Assembly: GCA_026413225.1 (NCBI GenBank)
Contig: CM048552.1
Location: 190,994,053-191,058,052 of the forward strand
DNA length: 64,000 nt
Reading direction: 5' to 3'
DNA from: Otis tarda
Lineage: Eukaryota > Chordata > Aves > Otidiformes > Otididae
The notes below the pieces were generated by a model, which ran no database searches, was not told where the DNA came from, and saw only the letters and a list, made by a program, of their open reading frames with translations. A program made the position numbers and the translations under genes. Numbering within the stretch: the first letter of the stretch is position 1; each line of letters opens with the position of its first letter. Shown here one piece after another: positions 37,196 to 48,400 of this stretch.

Positions 37196-37445
37196 TAGAA
37201 TACATCATGACAATTAAGTCAAATTAATTCCTTCATAAATGATCAGGAAGCACAAAAAGACATCTTCTGCTTCAAAGTAAAATCTGGAAAGACATACAGA
37301 GACATGAACTAGTGGAAATCTTCTTTACATGTTTTAAATACCATGCTCAACTGACAGGTTGTTTGGGGGTGGTCTTTTAGGGGGACTGAGTTAATCTTTA
37401 CATTGCATGTTAACCAATTTTTATTCACATTTTGTGAAAGCCAGA

Positions 37446-37966
37446 TGTACTGCCTTTGGCTATGATAGTGTTAGTTTTCTTCACAGTAGCTGGTTTGTGA
37501 CCAAAACAAGAGTAATAATGCAGGGATGGACGTAATACTTGCAGAGCCTCAAGGCCTTTTCTTCTTCTCGTGCTACTACCCCCCCAGCAGAGACAGCTGA
37601 CCCCAAGTGACTAAAGGGATATCCCAGACCATATGACATCACACTCAGCACAAAAGCTAGCAGAAAGGAGGAGGAAGGGGGACACACATTCAGAGTTATA
37701 GTGTTTGTCTTCCCAAGTAATCCATCAGGCATTATGAAGCCCTCCTTTCCTTAAAACAGCTAAACATCTGTCTGCCAATGGGAAGCAGTCAATTAACTTC
37801 TTGTTTGCTTGTGTGCATGGCTTTTGCTTTAACTATTAAACTGTCTTTAACTCAATCCCTGAGTTTTTTCACTTTTACCCTTCTGATTCTCTCCCCTGTC
37901 CCACAGAGGGGGAGTGAGCAAGCAGCAGTACAATGCTTAGGTGGCTACTGAGGTAAATCCACAACA
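37446..37966 (+). mobile_element. Solo LTR, avian ERVL-like, second family
   Basis: About 521 bases on the plus strand with TG...CA ends. Landmarks are ATGATAGTGTTAGTTTTC near the start, ACTAAAGGGATATCCCAGAC and CATATGACATCACACTCAGC in the promoter region, CTATTAAACTGTCTTTAACT near 37830-37855 (polyadenylation region), and AATCCACAACA at the end. I recognise this series of words from a very common bird LTR. The flanking bases (CCAGA before, AGAGA after) match only in part, so the target duplication has decayed or the ends are off by a base or two. No internal retroviral region is attached. Confidence 0.85.
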
Positions 37967-38479
37967 AGAGATACTGACGTTTTCAGAATCAAATTCCCCA
38001 GTGCAAACACCGTTTCTCTTCACTGGGAGGTTCTCACTCCTCACTTTTAATACTTTGCAACAGAAGTGTTATTTTTTGTAAATGAAGTTTGGTTTAAGTA
38101 AACCACAGGGTATTTCTCAATCAACTAGTCAAAATCTACAAGTCAGTATAAATGAGCAATTTACAAATATAAAATTATTTTCAAATAATTGCAGTATTTT
38201 CTCTTGTTACAAAACTGATCTCAGAATCTTAAAATCTTTTACCAATAGCCTACTTGCAAAATTCTTGGATTTGTTTTTTGGCAAGACCCAAAGTTAAGAT
38301 AGGACCATGGAAGGAGAAAAGGACTGTGAAGGGTTTTCAGCCTACGGTGAAGTTCAAAATGGCTGAAAACAGGAAAAGTCAGTACATACTTTAGATTACT
38401 CTAGCATTTCATTGCAACACTAAACTCATACGTAGGTATCCAGTAGTATCTCAAATACAGGTAATTAATGATGTATAAC
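37967..38479. other. Unannotated sequence between two LTRs
   Basis: About 510 bases of AT-rich sequence separate the plus-strand LTR ending at 37966 from the minus-strand LTR starting at 38480. I see no gene or repeat in it. Confidence 0.55.
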
Positions 38480-39609
38480 TGTCATAGTTCAGCCCCGATT
38501 GGGACCAGACTACGCAGTCTCTCTCTCGCTCCCCCCACCCTCCGAGAGAATAGGAGGAGATGATACAAGAAAAACGGCTCAAGGTTTGAGATAAGGATGG
38601 GGAGAAATCCTTAAAGTTACCGTCATGGGCAAAACAGACTCGACTTGGGGAAAACTATTCATTTATTTCTAAAATTAGCAGGAGAATGAGACAGGGAACA
38701 AGATAACCTCCCCCCACCCCTCCCTCTTCCCAAGCTTAACATTATCTATACTACCTCCCCTCCCGACCGGCACGGAGGGGGAAAAGGGAATGGGGGTCGC
38801 GGTCAGTTCATCACGCGCTGTTTTATGCCCTGTGTCATCGTCAGGGGAAGAACTCCTCACATTCCTCCTCTGCTCCAGCGTGGGGTCCCTCCCACGGGCC
38901 ACAGTCCTTCATGAAACTGCTCCAGCGTGGGTCATCTCTTCCACGGGGTGCAGTCCCTCTAGAACAGCTGTCCCAGCGGGCCCTCCACGGGCCACAGCCT
39001 CCTTCAGGCCTCTACCTGCTCCGGCATGGGGTCCTCCACGGGCTGCAGGTGGATCTCTGCCCCTCCGTGGACCTCCATGGGCTGCAGGGGGACAACCCGC
39101 TCCACCATGGTCTTCACCACGAGTTGCAGAGGAATCTTGGCCAGGAGCCGCGTTACTCCTCCCCCTCCTTCTTCACTGACCTTGGCGTCTGCAGCCGTTC
39201 CTTACAACAGGCTGGCAGACGCCTCTCAGGATCCTTTTTACATCTAGTTCACTTCTCATCTCCTCTCCACTTCTTGCAGCCAGGCCGGGCCGAGTTGGGC
39301 CCAGTCGGCTGCCCGGCGGGAGGCCAGAGGGTGAGGCCTGCAAGGCCCACGAGGCTCGCGCCTCCCCCTCTCTGCCCCCCTCTCAGCTGCTTCACATCTT
39401 CTCTTTTTTTTTTTCCTGTTTTCCCCTACTTAAATACGTTATCGCAGAGGCATTATCACGGGACGTTCTGCTACCAATTGGCTTGGCCTTGGCCAGCAGC
39501 GGGTCAGCCCTAGGCCTGGCCGAGTCCACTGAACAAAGGGGAGTGACTTCTAGCAGTTTCCTACAGAAGCTACCACCTTAGGCCCCCCCTCACTAACAAA
39601 ACCAGAACA
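38480..39609 (-). mobile_element. LTR of the same ERVL-like family as 29470-30597
   Basis: A 1130-base LTR on the minus strand with TG...CA ends. It is colinear along its whole length with the copy at 29470-30597. By eye the first 200 bases differ at roughly one base in ten. It carries the same AATAAA region (plus 38662-38667), the same degenerate G+C-rich internal repeats and the same TATTTAAG box. The flanks ATAAC and CTAAT share only TAA, so a duplication is not clear. No retroviral genes lie next to it on either side. It is most simply a second solo LTR. Confidence 0.88.
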
Positions 39610-40423
39610 CTAATCCAAGGAGATAACTTGCCCTTTCCTGGTTAAACAACAGCAGATGAGCATGTCAGGACACAGCCTTCAGTGCCTAGACAACAAATGC
39701 TATAAGCAGATCATATGGGACCTTCCACTTCCTTATTTAGCAGCCAAACAGCTTCTTAGCAAGCCCAAACTAACACTACCACCACACATGTTGTCTCCTT
39801 TGAAAGCTAATGAGCAATGGCACAGAAAAACTTCCTTCTTCGGTTCAGGGACAGCTACAGTTAAGTTCTTCTAGTTCAGGTTCCCATTCAGGTCAATAAT
39901 GTTTTATCAACCAGTTTGGTTATTCTGCTCTAATTTGAAACAGTTCAGAGAAAGAAGGAAGAATAATATTTATAAATAGGTTAGTTTACATAATTAGGTA
40001 GGCCTTTAAATAAGTAGAGCTTCAAACCTTATCTCCTGCTCCACAGCAAAGCTGGAAGCAAACCTGTATCTCTAGTAGATTACTGTAGCTTCCCTCCAGT
40101 TTCTTACATCTGATACAAGGAGCTGAGAGAGTAATGAAGGCATGCTGGACGCAAAGTGCTGCCATAGGAGAACAGCACGTTAATGGGAAAGCAAACAGAA
40201 CCACTTACATCTACGTTCAGCTATACGACAAAAGGAATATCACAAGTCAGGTCCAGTGTCAGCAGGACTACAGGGTAACTGACATTAAAAGTAGCACCAT
40301 AGGAAGAGAGGTAACAAAAACTTTACTTCTCTCTTCCCTCTCACCTCTACCTCATGAGAGGAGTTTAATTAGAGTTTTAATTAAAGCCTGAGGCTAGAAT
40401 AAGAGCTTTCATACCAAAAAAAA
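39610..40423. other. Unannotated sequence
   Basis: About 800 bases without a feature I can name. It lies between the LTR and the ancient CR1. Confidence 0.5.
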
Positions 40424-41505
40424 GTTCATAAGAAGTGCCATAGTAGGTCAGACCAAAAAAAAAAAATCTATCCAGAAAAATACATGTTTACTAACAATAG
40501 ACATTAAAATATATCACCAAAAAAACCCAAAAGGATATGGTAAGCACATATATCACTTTATCTAATTTTCCCCTCTACAATCTTCAGTCTTTTCTTCAGA
40601 TTTCTTGAGCTAGTGAGGATATACTTGTACATGACAGCTTCTGCTGCAAAAGCAAGCTGTCTCTGAACTTAACTACACATTATGTTGAAAGGTATCTTAC
40701 TTCATTTTGAATGCTCTCTACTTGTTAGATTAATACGACAACTCCTAGCTATAAGCAACAGCAAATCTGTTCAACTCTCTGTATCACTATTTCAGCAGAA
40801 GCGTACCCTACTGGTGTGTTGTTCTGATCTTTTCCGTTCAATTGCATTCATAACGATTCCTAAAACTTCCCTTTCTGTGACTGAGGACTGAACTAACATT
40901 TTCATTAATCTATTTCAATTATCTGAGTAGCAACACTCAACTTAAGGATCATAGTTCTATTTGTAAAATTAGGATTATTCCCTCTCTCCATATACGTACT
41001 TATTGACATTGAACTGAACTGCCATTTTATCAGCTGGATTTTTTTAACTTATCCTGAATTACCTTGTAGTGTCTGCAAACTTTGACACCTCATTATTCAT
41101 TCCTCTTCTAAATGACTTATGAACATATTAAGAGCACAGGCCTCAGTTCAGATCCTTATGGGATTCCATCAGTGACCTCCCTTCAGTACGAAAACAGGGC
41201 ATTTATTTTTGTCCTTTTCACTGTAAATTTTAACCAGTTTTTACACGTGTAAGAATCTGCCACAGCAGCTTAAATTCTTTTAAGAGCCTTTGGTGAAAAA
41301 TCTTGCCAAATACTTTGGATTACATCAACTGCTCATATCCGCAGTTTCCTTCAGAAAATGCTGATCCTTAACACATGTTGACACTTTTCCTATATTCACT
41401 CTCATGCTCTCTAATTCTATTCTGAATTGTGATTTCTACCAGCTTACCAGTACACATATCAGATATACTCCCCAGATCTCCACAGAATAATTTTCATTAT
41501 TATAT
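40424..41505 (-). mobile_element. Ancient CR1 LINE, highly decayed, of the type common in turtles and crocodilians
   Basis: On the minus strand, about 1.1 kb. The 3' end on the plus strand reads GTTCATAAGAAGTGCCATAG then TAGGTCAGACCAAA, the conserved tail wording CATAAGAA..GCCATA.TGGGTCAGACCAA of old amniote CR1 elements. It lacks the ATTCTATG tail of the younger bird copies. Further up, GATTCCTAAAACTTCCCTTT, TATTGACATTGAACTGAACT, GTCTGCAAACTTTGACACCT and AAATGACTTATGAACATATT follow the same order as the reverse transcriptase region of those elements. Translating the complement of 41121-41180 gives EVTDGIP*GSELRPVLLIC, clearly the motif EVTSGVPQGSVLGPVLFNI with changes, including a stop for Q. 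No long frame survives. The copy is much older than every other element in the window. The 5' edge is approximate. Confidence 0.82.
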
Positions 41506-43060
41506 ACTGTAATTCAATTTCTTCATACTTGAATTCCGTAGAAACGCGGGGTGAAGATGACTTGGGCTTATTAGCTGCTGCTCCACATGACACGTCCAGT
41601 TCCTGCTAGGGTCAACAGAGTGGGATCAAGCAGCTCAACAGCCAAATACTGAAGAAAGGTCACATGCTGCTGAACACACTGCTGACTCACACAGCAAGTA
41701 ATGGTTGCTCTGCAAATCCCAGCAGATTCACACAATCCCACAGCCAATGGGCCCTCAGTAACACACACTCACCTTTAATGGAATCATTCTGAAACTGTTA
41801 TAATACTGCAAATATCTGATTTGGTGCCAAGGACCTCGAGATAATACTTCAGGGCCAAGGAATTTCTTCATTTATTTTTAAGGTGATAGTTCAAATTAGG
41901 GGTTCTACTCTGATTCAGACAGTCATCCCTGGGAGAAAATGCACACACCTTACACTTGTCACACTGCTGAGCGATGCTGGAAGGCACATACCTGCTATAT
42001 GCCAAGCATTGCTCTGCAAAAGAGGAGGATGATGTAAGAAACAGTTCCTTCAAAAGTTAGACCATGGCTACAGAATCAATACAGAATGAGGTCCACAATT
42101 TTATGTTTGCACACTTGCCTCCCAACAACTAAATTTCTTTCATACCAAAACATGTTGTAGGATATGCCGTACTTTTTATCTAGCAAAATGCAAGAACAGA
42201 CAAAAAACTCCCCAAATGGAACTACACATTGCCTTTATAAAAATCAAATAAAGTATACTAGGTTAATATACAGGTCAATGTGGGTTGGGAAAAAAAAAAT
42301 AAATCTTTACACTCCCTCTTCCTCCTTTTTCCCTAAGGATACTCATTAAGTAACAGATGTTGCACTCATTTATCAGCAAGTGGAAACAACAGACAGCGAC
42401 AATTTTATCTGTCTCTGGTTACGAGAGAGGAGGACATTACAGGCGCTGTTTGGAGCACTTCCAATCTGATTCTGTGACATCATGCTGCATTCAGCAGACT
42501 GCAGGCAACACTGAAACACCACATTGTCGTTGAAGAATTACCAAGTCCTAGTATCACAGTAGTTGGGTGTGTATTAGGTTCATAATGCTTTTTGAAGTTT
42601 TTATTTATTCAACCTCTGACTAAAGAAAGCCACCATTAAACCATTTTAGAACACAAGCATTTTATGTTCTACAGGTATCCAACTACAGGTTGATCAAATT
42701 TCTAACAGAAAATCTTTAGTAATCTTCTCAGCAAACTAAAATCTTTGTTCAAACACTTTACTCCTAAGCAAATATAATTTCACATTTAATTTATACTCAT
42801 TCATGTCCAGTGAAGAAGTCAAAGGTTTGTGGCCACCTTATCCTTAGAAAGTAATTTCACAAATGAAAACATCTTTTTTTTTTAAATCAATCCTTAGTCT
42901 AACAACTGACACAGAGTAAGATTCTAGACATTGTGACTATTTTCCCTGGTCTTTGGTGCATTCTAGTGGTATCACCAAGAAAATGACTAATTTTGCCCTG
43001 CAAAAGTAAATTAGTACTTTAACTTTCAAGGTGCTTAACATTTTGTTTAAGTTACTGATT
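41506..43060. other. Unannotated AT-rich sequence
   Basis: About 1.5 kb with no gene or recognised repeat beyond the end of the ancient CR1. Some of it may be a further decayed part of that element which I can no longer align. Confidence 0.45.
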
Positions 43061-43115
43061 CATTCAGTCCAATACCCCACTCAACAGTGGCCAGATCTAG
43101 TTCTTCCTCACCTTA
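43061..43115 (-). mobile_element. Possible second fragment of an ancient CR1 3' region
   Basis: The words CATTCAGTCCAATACCCCAC and TCAACAGTGGCCAGATC resemble the CATCTAGCCCAGTATCCTGT then AACAGTGGCCA segment that follows the GGTCAGACCAA tail in old amniote CR1 elements. The similarity covers only about 50 bases and the edges are unclear. This is a tentative call. Confidence 0.45.
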
Positions 43116-44507
43116 ATAATTTTTAAATTTTTGAAAAAAATTATGGCAAATTATTGCCACCTTCCAGGTGGCACATATCCATTTTCTTCCCATATATTAA
43201 AGTATCACAGAAATAGCAAAAGAAAGTAATTACAACTCTGAAGGTAATGTAAGCTTACTACACCCCAAGAACTTAGAAAGAAGCAAAAAGACAACCTTCC
43301 TCCTCTTTAAACTCTGTGTGAGAAGGTGCATTCACCCAATCAGCAAATACAATACACAAACAAGTTCCAGAAGTTAATGCCACAGATATCTTTACCCTAT
43401 GCAAGTGGGAACATACAAAAACACCTGAAGAATTATCATCCTCTTTTCATTCTTCATGAAAGTAGTTCTTAGACTCCAATGAAAAGGCAGAAGTATTCTT
43501 TCATAAAAGCCTTGAGAAACTTTTCTGAAATGGTCCAAAAGACATGGACAAACTGGAAATTAAAAAAAAATTACTAGGTCAACGACTCCAGTTTCTTAAC
43601 TGGAAACTAACTGAACCTGTATAAATTATATGGGACTCCAGTTCACATAGCTTTTAGCACCTATGTTGAGCATATCTTCCTAAAATGCTGGCAACAAAAG
43701 GCAAACATTTACACTACAATTTGAAGTAAAAACACTGTTTGGGTTTCGACACACACATTTTTAGGGAATCAAATCCCTGGAGAACAAGGCTTACTTGTTA
43801 AAAACACTGGATTAGAAAAATTAAAGATAAGTTTGTGATCTTTACAAATTTATCAGTCTTTAATTATGTGACCAAGGAGGTTTTTGAAGGTATACAATTT
43901 CACTAGATAAACAAAAAATTAGTGTCATTTAAATTACTTATCTGTAAAACAACCATTCCAAACCGTATTTTAGTCTGGCTGGATACACAGAGGTAACGTC
44001 CAGCTAATCTCTGAAAAAGGCCATTGTTTGCAGGTGCTGAATCAGGAAAGCTTATTAAGAGAAATAAGAATAGAACCATTAAGACTATAACCAGTATTTT
44101 TCAAATCTACGCAAATCAGGCAAAACACAAAATACAACTTTTTTCCTTCAACCAGGTTGTCAGATGGGTAATTAAGTGGGTAAGAAATTATACATACATT
44201 CTTTACATATTTCACAGCTCAACTTGAAGAGAAAGTTGATATTAAGGCAAATTATAGAATTTCCAACAACATTAAAACCACACTTTCAAATTACAAGATA
44301 GAGCAAAGCGGATAAATTAATCCAGGTTCCAGAGGATCCCTCCATGTTCTACTTTTTCTTACTGCATCTAGCTACCATAAATCACATGGGCTGCATTAAG
44401 TACAAATAAATTTTGAAGTAAAAAGAAAATGTAAAGATCAAGACATAAAACTGTAATGCAGAGATGTTCCAGAAATATGTATTTTGTTCCAATACGTTAA
44501 ATATCTT
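43116..44507. other. Unannotated AT-rich sequence
   Basis: About 1.4 kb in which I see no gene or repeat, apart from short A runs. Confidence 0.5.
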
Positions 44508-45411
44508 AGAATCATGGTTAGAGTTGGAAGGGACCTTCAAAGGTCATCTAGTCCAACCCCTCTGCAAGGAGCAGGGACATCCCTGACTAGATCAGGTTGC
44601 TCAGAGCCCCATCCAGCCTGGCCTTGAACGTTTCCAGGGATGGGGCTTCCACTACCTCTCTGGACAACCTGTTCCAGTATTCTACAACTCGCATTATAAA
44701 AATTTTTTCCTAATACCCTATCTAAATCTACCTCCCTCTATTTTAAAACCATTACCCCACGTCCTATCGCAACAGGCCCTACTGAACAGCCTCTCCTCAT
44801 CTTTCTCGTAGGCCCCCTTGAGGTACTAGAAGACCGCTATCAGGTCGCCCCAGAGCCTCCTCTTCTCCAGGCTGAACAGCCCCAACTCTCTCAGCCTGTC
44901 CTCATAAGAGAGGTGCTCCAGCCCTCTGATCATCTTCATGGGCCCTCCTCTCTGGACCTTCTCCAACTGGCCCATGTCCTTCTTATGTTGGGGGCTCCAG
45001 AACTGGACACAGTACTCCAGGTGGGTTCTCACCAGGGCAGAGTAGAGGGGGAGAATCACCTCCCTCGACCTGCTGGCCATGCTTCCTCTTGATGCAGCCC
45101 AGGATGCGGTTGGCCTTCTGGGCCGCAAGGGCACATTGCCCACTCATGTTGAGCTTCTCGTCCACCATCACTCCTAAGTCCTTCTCCTCAGGGCTGCTCT
45201 CGATCCATTCTCCGCCCAGCCTGTATTTGTGCCTGGGATTGCCACGACCCAGGTGCAGGACCTTGCACTTGGCCTGGTTGAACTTCATGAGATTTGCACA
45301 GGCCCACATCTCCAGCCTGTCAAGGTCCCTCTGGATGGCATCCCTCCCTTCCAGCGTGTCAACGGCACCACACAGCTTGGTGTCATCGGCGAACTTGCTG
45401 AGGGTGCACTC
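44508..45411 (-). mobile_element. CR1 LINE, 3' portion with preserved FADD motif
   Basis: About 900 bases on the minus strand. It starts within the reverse transcriptase just before the catalytic site: [16 protein letters not shown] keeps both aspartates. It continues [60 protein letters not shown] and, after frame changes, [40 protein letters not shown] and [20 protein letters not shown]. The 3' untranslated region (CATCTAGTCCAACCCCTCTG) ends at AGAATCATGGTTAGAG on the plus strand, the tail being reduced to one unit. The frame of 45429-44983 is intact over nearly 150 residues, so this is one of the younger copies here, though truncated and inactive. Confidence 0.95.
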
Positions 45412-48400
45412 TATGTTGAGGGAGTACAATTTGCAACAATATTACTTGCAAATACACGACACTTCACAAAACGCATTTTAAGCTATTTTACAACACGCAA
45501 ACCCCAAGCAGGAGATTAATACATATCACATTTCAGTTACAATAAGCTATCTGCTTCTGTTTAAATATTGTATTTCCTTGATTTGGGTTGATTTCACTTT
45601 TTATCCCTGTATTTCAGAAGTGGGGCTGGTGTGTGAACAGTGGAGTCAAACAGGCAAACGTTCTCAGACAAGTTGCAATGCATAGCCCATGCAGGCCTCT
45701 GGGAAGAAAGGAAAAGGTGACTCCAGAATTGCAGTGAGCATTTGACACAGTGGAGGAAAACAGGTAGACCAGAACCCAATTAGCAGTGCTGCAAAACCAA
45801 GGGTTTCCTTGGTTGCTGTTGAAGACTGCAAGTATGGAAGAACTCACAGCATGAGTCCAGTTTAAATAGCTCACTGATCTAAGGAATGGAAATGCAAGTA
45901 GCTTGGAAAACACCTTTGACAACTAAAAACATTAAACTCAGATTCCTCTGTCATTTATCACAATCACGTCACAAAATGAAACTGCAAATTGATGATACTA
46001 AAATTGAATGTTAAGAGCAGATCCTTAGACCAAGATAGTATTTTTTTCAGTCAAAATCTGTCCCTTCTCCATTTATCTGTGTCCTTCCTTCTTCCTCCTC
46101 CTCCCACTCCTCAAATCTTAGGATTATTGATATTTTTATTCTTTGTTGTTCTTGTGGTTTATACCACTTCTCACACATCTTCTATGTTTCCAAGAATATT
46201 AATCTTTCCTTTTGATTAGATGATGTCTCTTGAATCTTCTGCATTCCAAATCCTTTCTTTACACTGTCACTCAAATGCCATCTTATTTCTCTTTGCTCTC
46301 TTTTTCCCTCTTCCATCCATTTCTACCAAAACAGCTATCTTCTTACCTATCAGTTGCTCATTCATTAATTCACATTTCCCACAATGCCTTTTTTCCCAAA
46401 ATTTCAATATCAATGTTATTATGATATATTCTTGAATCAATAGACACATCAGGGTCTTTTAAATATTTATCATAGGAGAAGAATCAGGTTCATTATTTCT
46501 GACAATCCTTAAATTTGTCCAAGGTGAATTTCAGCCCACTGACACCACAAGGTGCTTTCAAAGGGGAAAGTCCAACAAGCGCACACCTTAGGCTGCCAAC
46601 AGAGTTTTATGTCAGCAAATTCATCCATCTCAGAATTGGATTACTCATGGCATTCCCCTTTAACCCCAGAGACTGAAGCTTTAGATCAGACAACTGTTTC
46701 AGCAGTCACCTGGAGATGAAGACCTTGTATCTAACTTTTGGAAAGACAATTTCACGATTAAAAAACTCAAACACACCTGCTAACACAGCTAAAAAATCTG
46801 AATGCAAAATCCTCACTTACTGTTTCCAATTACAAATAAATTAATAAGCTGTAAAATATGGGGTATGTAAACTTTCCTTTAGATCAAGTCTGTGTGTAAA
46901 TACTGAGACATCCCACATTAGTTCAGGTAAAGAAACAAACAAAAATATTCTCTACTTGCAAAAGACAATTTTGGTTATACTGAAGCAGGTCCATGAAGAA
47001 ACAGTTATCCTTAAAGATATGTCAGTAAGAAAATTGTACTTGGCAGCATCTTTTAAAAACATTTTTCCATCGAGAATTAGAATTCAGAAATCAAAAGGCA
47101 AGTCTCACATCAAAACAAGCAGAGACAGAAGTGTTAAAACACAAGATAAGCATTATGTTTTTAAAGGAGGCAAAGTAGGTTTGGCTTATGCTATCTAATG
47201 AAAAGTAGGAGAATACTTAATCTGAACTAGTTGCAAATAAGAACACAAAAGTTGTGCTCCAAAACCAGAGACGCATAGACTTAAAAAAAAAATAATCTTT
47301 AGGAGTTTTTCAGAAGTACTTGGGCCTCTAATCTATACTTCAGGTGTGTCTAAGTTGTTTTGAAACACAGATCTCATCAATTTTTCATTTTCCTGATCAA
47401 TATGTTGATAAATATTAAAATATCAAGCATATAAATATTATATATTTTTAAAGTTTCATAACATTTATTTTTAAAACTTGCTAAAATGCCGTTTCATATA
47501 CTTGAATGAAGCCCACTTGCCATTCAAAGTCAGTTTGACACATATCTCAGTCATCTAATAAAGAAATTTATATTTTTTATATGCATTTTGAAAAATTCAT
47601 TAAATCAATCTTAAAGAACCACTAACTTATACAGAATGGAAGATAACTTTTTGATTATCAAGCAGTGGTAAATGGTGTTCATTAAAAGTAGATGCTCTTG
47701 GACTGTCATTTTAAAGTTTGACTAAAATTGGGTACTCAAATTATTTCATTAAATCACTATACTGCAGGAAATGGCAAAGCAAAGGCCACATTAGCAGTCA
47801 ACTCTAACAGTCACATCCATTGTAACTTATATGTGAAGAACCTTAAATCAAGGCAAGAAGCAGAAAAAGTAGCGGGCATAAAGCAGAGTGTGAGCACAGG
47901 TTCTCCTACACGTACAGCGATGTTGCCCTCCAGTATTCAACACCACTTCTTTTAGGAATCATTCCTAATTAATACCTCCATCAGTCTCCTTGGACATGCT
48001 CAATTATAACTTCACTGAAGCAGAGAACAAAATACAAGCCTACGTATTCAACACAGAACAGACAAACAATTAGAGACAAGGATTTTAAACTTCTCGTGGT
48101 GTTAAAAGTTCTTTTTCATAAAACTGCCATAAAATACACTGCTTATCCTGCTTCTTTTTGGCTTTTGGTACCCAAGAGCTATTTTATGAAGCTATACAAG
48201 TTACAGCTTTGACACTGTAAAAATCCATTACTTAGATTCTCAAAATACATCACTCGGATTCACACACAGCAAATGGCAGTTTTCTAAAAGATGCAAGAAC
48301 AGATTATTACTTACATTTTTTTAAAAGTGTTACGATTTCTAAGGCTAACGTCATAAATGAAACTGAGTTCCAGCTGATAAAGTCTTCAGTCTGTAAGGAA

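Noticed and set aside
29470-39609. The two large LTRs as the two ends of a single provirus
   Set aside because: The left LTR has its own perfect five-base duplication on both sides, and the 8 kb between contains a CR1 and another LTR but no retroviral genes that I recognise.
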